DNA from: an uncultured Burkholderiales bacterium
Lineage (GTDB): Bacteria > Pseudomonadota > Gammaproteobacteria > Burkholderiales > Burkholderiaceae_C
NCBI GenBank assembly: GCA_937871935.1
Contig: CALMQI010000300.1
Location: forward strand, 1-52,411
DNA length: 52,411 nucleotides
Reading direction: 5' to 3'
Shown: piece by piece, positions 24,942 to 31,132 of the stretch
How the letters are laid out: each line of letters starts with the position of its first letter
Numbering within the stretch: position 1 is the stretch's first letter
Program-made: the position numbers and the translations under genes
The notes under the pieces: model-generated
Seen by the model: the letters and a program-made list of their open reading frames with translations, nothing else
Databases searched by the model: none
Told to the model about the DNA's origin: nothing

Positions 24942-25421
24942 TCAGCGGAGCACGCGCACCCGCAGTGCTCTGTCGACCTGAAGCGATTCAACCCGCCCGG
25001 CGAGATCGCCGGCATCGAGTTCATCGCGCAACCAGTGGGCGAGCCTACTGAGCGCCATACGTGCCGCGCCTGCCGTGCTGAAGCCACTGGCGGCCGCGTT
25101 CGTTCCGCCGACCAGCGCCATGGCCGCCATGCGCGCAGCCCGCTCCATGCTCCTGCGCGGTGGATGCACCCAACGCTCATGCACCCCCACCGCACCGTCG
25201 GCGCGAACATCAAGTTGGCGTGGCGGCTTCGGTGCTTCTAACGCGTCGGCCAGACGCTGGGCGATCAGCACGCGGTCGACCGCCACGTTATGCGCGGCAA
25301 CACTGTCGGGCGATGGCGCCTGGTGCATCGCCAGCTCCATGTCGCGGGCTTCCACGGTCAGAAGGTGTTGCACATGCCGGACGAAGTCGGGCGTCAGTAG
25401 GTCGTGGCTCACCTGGGTCAT
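24942..25421 (-). CDS. hypothetical protein (159 aa)
   Basis: ATG 25421 overlaps the stop of the upstream HTH gene. First half polar and helical (MTQVSHDLLTPDFVRHVQHL), second half Ala-rich and basic. No family recognised. It sits between the HTH gene and the cement gene, where a capsid or terminase gene would be expected in a phage, but it has no motif of either. Confidence 0.5.
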   Translation of the reverse strand: MTQVSHDLLTPDFVRHVQHLLTVEARDMELAMHQAPSPDSVAAHNVAVDRVLIAQRLADALEAPKPPRQLDVRADGAVGVHERWVHPPRRSMERAARMAAMALVGGTNAAASGFSTAGAARMALSRLAHWLRDELDAGDLAGRVESLQVDRALRVRVLR

Positions 25422-25765
25422 GCCAACTCCGAGAAGTCGAGGTCCGGTGTAGCTGCCGGTGCGGGTCCGCTGCGAGGCCCGGTGCTCGCCGCAGGTGGCC
25501 GGTACTGATCACCCGTCGGCGTGTGGCGCACGCGCTTGACCACGATCCTGGCGGGCGCCGGCCTGTGGCCGTTGGTCCAGCGCCAGGCAGTGCTGATCGA
25601 GCAGCCAGCAATGGCGGCGACCTCGCGCAGCCGCGCGCCGCTGGTCCGCAGCCGGCGCGCCGCTTGTACGACCTGATCGCTGTGGGTGCACCGGCCGTTG
25701 GACTCACCCACCGGAGCCAGTCTTGCGGTCGTGCGCGTCACACGGATCATTTCCATCGATGTCAT
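25418..25765 (-). CDS. helix-turn-helix protein near the iterons
   Basis: 115 aa from ATG 25765. Central homeodomain-like HTH: SDQVVQAARRLRTSGARLRE then VAAIAGCSISTAWRWTNGHR, followed by a basic stretch and a Pro-rich tail. Such HTHs occur in small terminase subunits and in replication or late-gene activators. Its position, about 55 bp from the iteron array and first in the late operon, suggests an iteron-binding or operon-controlling role. Inference. Confidence 0.65.
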   Translation of the reverse strand: MTSMEMIRVTRTTARLAPVGESNGRCTHSDQVVQAARRLRTSGARLREVAAIAGCSISTAWRWTNGHRPAPARIVVKRVRHTPTGDQYRPPAASTGPRSGPAPAATPDLDFSELA

Positions 25766-25820
25766 GCGTGCGCCCTTGCTGCGGGTGATTGGCGCACTTC
25801 CGAGGCGCCGTGGCTGCTGC

Positions 25821-25940
25821 GGTAACGCAGGTAACGCAGGTAACGCCACCTCCAATACTTTCCCCTCACAGAAAATCTCCCCGAAAATTTGTCCAGCCAG
25901 ATCTATAGGAAGTAGCGTTACCTGCGTTACCGCCGTTACC
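25821..25940. repeat. inverted iteron array, candidate replication origin
   Basis: Three tandem 9-mers GGTAACGC(A/C) at 25821-25847 and three in the opposite sense, (A/T/G)(G/C)CGTTACC, at 25914-25940. They flank a 66-bp stretch that is clearly AT-richer than its surroundings (contains GAAAATCTCC, CGAAAATTTG and ATCTATAGG). The array abuts the 3' end of the primase-helicase gene. Iterons plus AT-rich spacer next to a primase-helicase is the plan of P4-type origins. Confidence 0.7.
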
Positions 25941-25949
25941 GCACATGAA

Positions 25950-28619
25950 TCACGCGACCTCGTTGGCGTCTGCGGCCAAGCTGCCCAGGTACTCGCGCGC
26001 CGACTCCAGACCGATCGCGGCCTTCGCCAGCTCATCGCGCACCGCGTTTGTGTCCGCGTTCTTCCACTTGTCGAAGTTGCGCAGCACCGTCAGGCGCACG
26101 GGTGTGCCGTCCACCTTCACCAAGCGGCCCAGAGCCTTGAACTTGTACTGCTCCACCGTTCGGCGCTGCGCTGCGTTCAAGCCGTCGCCTGCGTTGCCCG
26201 CGAGCAGTTGCTGTAGGTGTCCTGAGCGGATGACGTCGCAGGGCCAGTGGTCCAGCGCCATCTGGCACCACTCCTCGGCGGGCGTGATGCTGGCGCGCGT
26301 GACGACCTGCTTCGCGTCGGTGAATCGCGCATGCGCACCGGGGTTGAACCAACCGATGTCGCGGCGCCCGAAGAACTCAGCCACCCCGGCGATGAACCCG
26401 CGATCCTCGAGCGCGCCGTACAGCGTCGTGTAGTAGTCAGACGGCTTTGGGCTGGCCTCGGTCAGCACGACTTCGAATCGCCGATCGCCAGTCTCCATCG
26501 GCAGCGCCGACTCGAAGTTGCTGAACAACAGCCAGCGTGTCGCGTTGAACTCCACCGACTGGCGCCCGAACTTCGGGTTGATCAGCCGGGTCTCCGCGGT
26601 GATCGTGCTCTTGAGCTTCTGGCTGTGCTGCCACTGGGTGTCCCGCGCGCCCTCGCGGATCTCGTCGACATAGGCCAGCACCTTGCGGGACAGCATCCCG
26701 TTGTACTGGCTGGACATCAGCTCGGGCAGGTTCACGTTGGCCGCGACGCTGCCCGCCCACACGCGCGTCAGCACCGAGGCCATCCAGTTGCGACCGAGTC
26801 CGACTGATCGTGCGATGTGCAACCACGCGATGTGCGGCAACACGCCGGGGTACTGCTCGATATGGGCCAGCCAGTCCAGGAACCGATCGGCGTCGGTGCC
26901 GAACAGCATGCGGATGTGATCGACGAACAACTGCACCGCGCGACGATCGGCATCGGTCACGACATGGCTACGGTCGTAGGGCCGCCAGGTGTTCAGCGCC
27001 CGCCTGCCCTCCGGGTCATTGAGGACCAACCCACCGCCGGCCTTGAACGTGCGGCAGACGACCGTCTTGCGGTGCACTGAGGCCTTCCACAGGACCGTGA
27101 CCGGCACTTCCTTGTCGGGCAGGTTCTTCGCCTTGCCGTTCGCCAGTTGCTTCGTCGGCTGTGGCACCTTCTCCATTGACGCGGCGTAGGTCGCCGCCCA
27201 GTCGGGGTACGCCAGGTCATAGTGCGGCGCGAACACATCAGCCACGCGTGATCCGTCCGACAAGAACACGAAGCGATTGATCGCGGCGTCGAGCGTGAGC
27301 CCCTCCGCAACTGGTACCTTGTGCTCGCCCTCGCCGATCTCCTGGTTCTCGCGCTGCTGGTGCTCGCGCCGCTGGCGGTCGAACTCGTCACGGTCGCCGC
27401 CGTTCAGTGCCTCTCGTAGTTCAGCGGCCGCCTTGCGTTCGGCGGCCCTCGCCCACTTCTCTGCGTTGCGCGCCCGCACGATCGCGTCCGCGGCCTCTTG
27501 CTCCGCGGTCGGGTGCGGCAGCACCTCGAAGTCGTCCGCGACGTTGACGATGCCAACGTCGCGCAGGTACACCGTCGCGTTGATGTGCTCGCAGTGCTCG
27601 TGCTGACACTTGACCCCTGGTTCGTTGCGCCCGCCGACGCCCTTGGGGAAATACATCGTCTCCGACGGTCCGCTGTCGCCTGAGTGCGCGCCCTGGTTGC
27701 AGCAGATCACGCCATACCCTTTGCCGGGGAACACCTGACGCACGAGGCCGCGATCGAACAGCTCGGGCACGTACGCGTCGCTCATGTCGCCCAAGTCGCG
27801 GGGCTTGTCGAGCGTCGTCATGGGTGCCGCCACTGTGGCGCGCGCCGAATCGCTGATGTCCAGGTGCACCTCGCCGCCGGGCACGAACCCACAACGAACA
27901 GGCACGGGATCGATGACGCCCTGATCGAGCACCGGCGCGGCCGTGTAGTGCCACTGCACGGGATGGAACAGCGCTGCATCGACCGGTCGCTCGTCGACGT
28001 TCGGCCACCGTCCAACCGCCCAGGCCTTCAACTGTGCGCTGGTCAGCGCCTCGGCAAGCCAGAACCAGATGTGCGCACGCAGCCCCGGTTTGAAGCCGGC
28101 GCTATTGCTCATCTGCCAGCAGTACGCTGCGCCTTGAAACTCAGGCGGCAGGCACATCAGGATGTACTCGTGGATCGCGTCGGCATCGAGCGGGTCGCTG
28201 GCACAAGGTGCGTACTTGTCGACGTCAATGCACACTAGGTCCAGCGGTTGATCCTCGAAGTAGTGCAGCGCCTTGCGCACCGAGCCGGCGCGCGCGCCGT
28301 CGTCGTGGTCGGTCTCGAACTGGTCCGGGCCGCGCCAGCGCCCGCGAATGACGGCGGTGTGCGGGTCACCTTGCAGCTCGTCGCGCAGCCACGCGTGGAA
28401 CTCCGCCAGGTTGCGCACCTGGCGCGCCTGGCGCTTGAAGAACTTGGCGTCGTCGTACGAGTCGATCCTGCCGTCGGCGTGCACGCGCTTGGCCAGGCGC
28501 AAGCTGCCATGCGTCAGTACCTCGACGCTGTCGCCTGGCGCTCCGCCATCGTCCGATTGCTGGCCGGAGACTCCGTCATCCACGCCTGGATCGAACCAGG
28601 CGGATCGCTCGTAGCTCAC
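25950..28619 (-). CDS. primase-helicase replication protein (AEP-like + DUF5906-type)
   Basis: 889 aa, GTG start overlapping the previous stop. N-terminal half has primase-like VCIDVD (Asp132, Asp134) and LRAHIWF (His183) in the order of AEP-type primases. A charged linker (about 380-430) leads to a DUF5906/SF3-like ATPase: degenerate Walker A SVGLGRNWMAS near 604-614, Walker B-like VLAYVDEIREG about 655, and sensor-like WLLFSNFESALP near 700. The GxGRN loop replaces GxGK(S/T), a variant I recall in related phage proteins. It would unwind and prime at the neighbouring iterons. Confidence 0.75.
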   Translation of the reverse strand: MSYERSAWFDPGVDDGVSGQQSDDGGAPGDSVEVLTHGSLRLAKRVHADGRIDSYDDAKFFKRQARQVRNLAEFHAWLRDELQGDPHTAVIRGRWRGPDQFETDHDDGARAGSVRKALHYFEDQPLDLVCIDVDKYAPCASDPLDADAIHEYILMCLPPEFQGAAYCWQMSNSAGFKPGLRAHIWFWLAEALTSAQLKAWAVGRWPNVDERPVDAALFHPVQWHYTAAPVLDQGVIDPVPVRCGFVPGGEVHLDISDSARATVAAPMTTLDKPRDLGDMSDAYVPELFDRGLVRQVFPGKGYGVICCNQGAHSGDSGPSETMYFPKGVGGRNEPGVKCQHEHCEHINATVYLRDVGIVNVADDFEVLPHPTAEQEAADAIVRARNAEKWARAAERKAAAELREALNGGDRDEFDRQRREHQQRENQEIGEGEHKVPVAEGLTLDAAINRFVFLSDGSRVADVFAPHYDLAYPDWAATYAASMEKVPQPTKQLANGKAKNLPDKEVPVTVLWKASVHRKTVVCRTFKAGGGLVLNDPEGRRALNTWRPYDRSHVVTDADRRAVQLFVDHIRMLFGTDADRFLDWLAHIEQYPGVLPHIAWLHIARSVGLGRNWMASVLTRVWAGSVAANVNLPELMSSQYNGMLSRKVLAYVDEIREGARDTQWQHSQKLKSTITAETRLINPKFGRQSVEFNATRWLLFSNFESALPMETGDRRFEVVLTEASPKPSDYYTTLYGALEDRGFIAGVAEFFGRRDIGWFNPGAHARFTDAKQVVTRASITPAEEWCQMALDHWPCDVIRSGHLQQLLAGNAGDGLNAAQRRTVEQYKFKALGRLVKVDGTPVRLTVLRNFDKWKNADTNAVRDELAKAAIGLESAREYLGSLAADANEVA

Positions 28620-28804
28620 CGCGACACTCCCTGCGCAATCAGCGCGTCGACGTCGGCCTGACGCCAGCGCATGACCCCCGTGGGAAGGACCACTGCGCGC
28701 AGATGGCCGCGCTGGTGCCAGGCGTAGACCGTCCGGCGCGATACATCGAAGATGCGCTGCACCTCGCTCACGCGCAGCAGTTGGCTTTGGGTCGGCTGGT
28801 TCAT
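28616..28804 (-). CDS. excisionase-like HTH protein (MerR/AlpA fold)
   Basis: 62 aa from ATG 28804 (AAGGAAG upstream). Winged-helix SQLLRVSEVQRIFDVSRRTV then YAWHQRGHLRAVVLPTG and MRWRQADVDALI: the classic excisionase/AlpA topology. Coupled to the primase gene. It may be the recombination directionality factor or an activator of the replication genes. Confidence 0.8.
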   Translation of the reverse strand: MNQPTQSQLLRVSEVQRIFDVSRRTVYAWHQRGHLRAVVLPTGVMRWRQADVDALIAQGVSR

Positions 28805-28899
28805 CTGGCTTCCTTGGTTAGACGCGTGCATGCATTCAACAACACGCGATGCACGGCAAGGCAGCAGTGTCCGGGCGCCGACCCGCGACAGAGGCACAC

Positions 28900-29004
28900 T
28901 CAGTGCCAGGCACGCAACACCCCGGTGACGCCGCTGCGCACCTTGGCCGCGAGCAAGCGAATGCCGACCACGATCTGCAGGCGGATGAAGCGCACGCTGG
29001 TCAC
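28900..29004 (-). CDS. 34-aa basic/hydrophobic peptide ORF
   Basis: GTG 29004 overlaps the stop of the AlpA-like gene (GTGA). Peptide VTSVRFIRLQIVVGIRLLAA and on, alternating Arg and hydrophobics. Coupling and context favour translation; function unknown. Too short for firm support. Confidence 0.4.
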   Translation of the reverse strand: MTSVRFIRLQIVVGIRLLAAKVRSGVTGVLRAWH

Positions 29005-29285
29005 GGCGACACCTTCCGGCGGTGCTCGATGGCGTCGAATCCGTCCAGCTCGGCCACTGGCAGCGACTGCACCCACGCCGTCACCTCGGACCGCAGCCAC
29101 GCGATCGAGTGGGCACCGACACGCCGTGGTTTCGGGAAGGTGGCGTCGCGCCGGAGGCGGTGATAGACGGCCTGGCGGGACTTGAGACCCAGCACGCGCA
29201 GCAGCGCGCGCATGGGCATCAGCTCGATGTCGGTGGTGGACGGGGAAGCAGCGCGCTCGGCGCGGCTTCGGGCTTGGGCTGGCAT
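29001..29285 (-). CDS. AlpA-like phage regulator
   Basis: 94 aa. Core IELMPMRALLRVLGLKSRQA then VYHRLRRDATFPKPRRVGAH and SIAWLRSEVTAWVQS, the standard AlpA pattern ending with a hydrophobic helix. In P4-like satellites and related islands, AlpA activates integrase or excision. Followed upstream by a 205-bp non-coding gap before int in which TAAGAT is the best -10-like match. Confidence 0.85.
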   Translation of the reverse strand: MPAQARSRAERAASPSTTDIELMPMRALLRVLGLKSRQAVYHRLRRDATFPKPRRVGAHSIAWLRSEVTAWVQSLPVAELDGFDAIEHRRKVSP

Positions 29286-29490
29286 GGGGCGACCTCGATC
29301 AGGTTGCCCCCCGCTGCCCGTCTCTCAGGGCTCTGCCTCAGCGTTATGACCGGTACCGGCTGGCGGGGAGTGCGCCGGGCTTCGATCGCGCTGGCCGTCA
29401 GCTTTGCGACGGCGCCAAGTACCTACCGAAAGGAATAGATAACGACTTGATCTTACCAGCCGCCCTACTTCCTGAATCGAAGGGACAGAC

Positions 29491-30921
29491 CTACGCCGCC
29501 CTGAGGCTCGCCTTCGCAGCGGCGAGCTTGTCGAGGTGCTGCCCGAGCTTGGCGAGCCACTCGACCTTGGCGGCCGCGTAGTCGTGCCGGTTGTAGACCC
29601 CGTGCACGCCAGGCAGCGTGTGCGCCAAGACGGCCTCGCCGACCTCGTAGGGGCAACCAAGGGCCGCCAGCAGGCTGCGCGCGGTCCGGCGCAAATCGTG
29701 CACTGTCCAGTCGCCCACGGGGCACACCTTGCGCGCCGCGTAGGCCTTCGCGGTGGAGCGCCCGCTGCACGCGTACACCTCGACCCCCAGCACCTTCTGC
29801 TCGATCGCCTTGTCGCCGCTCGTGGCCGCGAACAGGTAGCCGCCCTTCTCCGGCACGCGCGCGAGCACGATCTGCTCGGCGCGGCCGACCAGCGGCACTG
29901 AATGCGCGGCGCCGGCCTTCATTCGCGCCGCCGGGATGTCGAGCCACAGCACGCCATCGCGGCGCACCAACTCGCGCGAATGGATGGCACACACCTCGCC
30001 GCTGCGCAGCCCCGTGCGCACCACCAACTCCAACGCGTCGCGCACGGTGCGGCTGTAGGTGCCGGGCTCGGCCATCCAGCGCAACAGCGCGCCGGCCTCC
30101 TCGGCCGACAACGCACGTTCGCGCTTGGAACTGTTGACGAGACCACGGCCGCCGAACTCGTCGAGCTTCGCGCCTGGCACCTTCTCGAACGGGCTCGGTC
30201 CGATCAACCGCCCTGCGGCAATCGCGTACCGCCATGCGCCGCGCAGCTCCTGTCGCGCCATCGCGGCCGCCCGCGGCGCGCTCTCGCCGAAGGCCACGAG
30301 CAGTTCGTGCGCCTGCTGACGCGTGAACTCCAGCGCCGACACATCGGCGACGTCGCGCACGCCCTTCGGCAGCGCCTTGCGCCGACGGCCGGCGGTCTTG
30401 TCCCTTTCGCGCTGGGCCGCCGTCCAGGTGCCGAACCGGATCAACTGCTCGAGCAACCGCCGTGTCTCGGCGGCGCCCTTTGCCTTGCGCGACTTCTCCA
30501 CGCCCTCCTGCAGATACTGATCGACGATGTCGCCCACGGTGAGCACGCGCGCCACGGCTGCCTTCGCCTCGCGCACCTTCGTTTCCTTGTCCGCCTTCTT
30601 CTGCGCGCGTGGATCGCCGCCGCCCCGCACAACGTCACGCAGGCGCTCCCACTCGACGTGGAGCTGAGCCAGAGTCTTTGGCCCCAGCACGCCGACCTCC
30701 ACCTGGCGCAGCGCGCCGACCGGGTTCCGGTAGCGATAACCGAAGACTCGACGATCGTGAACGCGCCTGACGCGAAGGCCTGGGCGCTCCGGGTCCGCCA
30801 GCTCGTCACCGTGCGCCATGCCCTTGAGGACGGCCGGCGACAATGACCCGCCTGCCAGCTTGGCGCGCCCAGTCGGCCGCCTGGCGGTCAGTGTAGGTTT
30901 TGCGTGGGCCGGCTTGCTCAT
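29491..30921 (-). CDS. int: P4-type tyrosine integrase
   Basis: 476-aa tyrosine recombinase. N-terminal arm-binding DUF4102-like part ([20 protein letters not shown]), SAM-like core binding domain (about 125-240), catalytic domain with Arg306 (TGLRSGE), Lys335 ([11 protein letters not shown]), His408-x-x-Arg411 (HDLRRTARS), His434 (LAHTLPG) and nucleophile Tyr443 (GVYNRHDY). All catalytic residues are present. GGAG 9 nt before ATG 30921. The gene lies 204 bp from the attR core, the expected place for the element's own recombinase. Confidence 0.93.
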   Translation of the reverse strand: MSKPAHAKPTLTARRPTGRAKLAGGSLSPAVLKGMAHGDELADPERPGLRVRRVHDRRVFGYRYRNPVGALRQVEVGVLGPKTLAQLHVEWERLRDVVRGGGDPRAQKKADKETKVREAKAAVARVLTVGDIVDQYLQEGVEKSRKAKGAAETRRLLEQLIRFGTWTAAQRERDKTAGRRRKALPKGVRDVADVSALEFTRQQAHELLVAFGESAPRAAAMARQELRGAWRYAIAAGRLIGPSPFEKVPGAKLDEFGGRGLVNSSKRERALSAEEAGALLRWMAEPGTYSRTVRDALELVVRTGLRSGEVCAIHSRELVRRDGVLWLDIPAARMKAGAAHSVPLVGRAEQIVLARVPEKGGYLFAATSGDKAIEQKVLGVEVYACSGRSTAKAYAARKVCPVGDWTVHDLRRTARSLLAALGCPYEVGEAVLAHTLPGVHGVYNRHDYAAAKVEWLAKLGQHLDKLAAAKASLRAA

Positions 30922-30956
30922 GGTGTAGATCTCCGCGATTTAGGCGCCAGAGTACC

Positions 30957-30962
30957 ACTATA
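30957..30962 (-). promoter_or_regulatory. candidate int -10 box at the element's right end
   Basis: TATAGT on the minus strand, 35 nt before the integrase start; the -35 is poor. On the plus strand the same bases read CTATACC, so this short AT-rich patch could also initiate transcription outward into mutS. Confidence 0.3.
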
Positions 30963-31090
30963 CCCATACTGAACGGCACGCCGAGAGCAGACGAGTCTGG
31001 ACAGCATTTCACACGGCAGTCGAACACCTTGAACCAGAAAGCTGTTGAAAAACAACAACTTGCGGTCGAACTTCCCAGTCCGATCAAGGG

Positions 31091-31111
31091 CTTAGCGCAG
31101 CCTCCGCTAAG
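31091..31111. repeat. inverted repeat beside attR
   Basis: CTTAGCG (31091-31097) and CGCTAAG (31105-31111), perfect 7-bp arms around a 7-bp spacer, 13 bp from the att core and absent from the attL side. The geometry resembles a tyrosine-recombinase or directionality-factor site; a short terminator stem is the alternative. Confidence 0.4.
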
Positions 31112-31124
31112 TGCACATACCCCC

Positions 31125-31132
31125 ATGATGCA
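31125..31132. repeat. attR core (ATGATGCA)
   Basis: Identical to 14004-14011. Left of it is element DNA encoding L-SAHTP in the mutS frame; right of it native mutS resumes ([11 protein letters not shown]). Confidence 0.85.

Larger units (their letters stand above)
14004..31132. mobile_element. integrated phage-satellite-like element in mutS
   Basis: About 17.1 kb bounded by ATGATGCA direct repeats within the 5' codons of mutS. Contents: integrase next to the right att site, AlpA-like regulator, second small HTH protein, primase-helicase, inverted iteron array, a coupled minus-strand operon with phage morphogenesis-like genes (capsid cement, scaffold-like, internal-protein fragment), and a plus-strand cargo arm. 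No large terminase, portal, major capsid, tail, lysis or conjugation gene is recognisable. The organisation (int-alpA-primase plus capsid-modifying genes) resembles P4-like or PICI satellites. A reduced podovirus prophage is the alternative. Confidence 0.8.

Noticed and set aside
18899..25765. Diversity-generating retroelement, expected because of the BPP-1-like cement protein
   Set aside because: No reverse transcriptase, no template/variable repeat pair and no C-type-lectin fold gene is visible.
25821..25940. CRISPR array
   Set aside because: Repeats are 9-mers without spacers, in two opposite groups; no cas genes.
14004..31132. tRNA or tmRNA gene as integration site
   Set aside because: I found no tRNA-like cloverleaf or TPsiC sequence at either end; both ends are clearly mutS codons.
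14004..31132. Integrative conjugative element
   Set aside because: No relaxase, type IV secretion, coupling protein or par genes; the gene set is phage-like.
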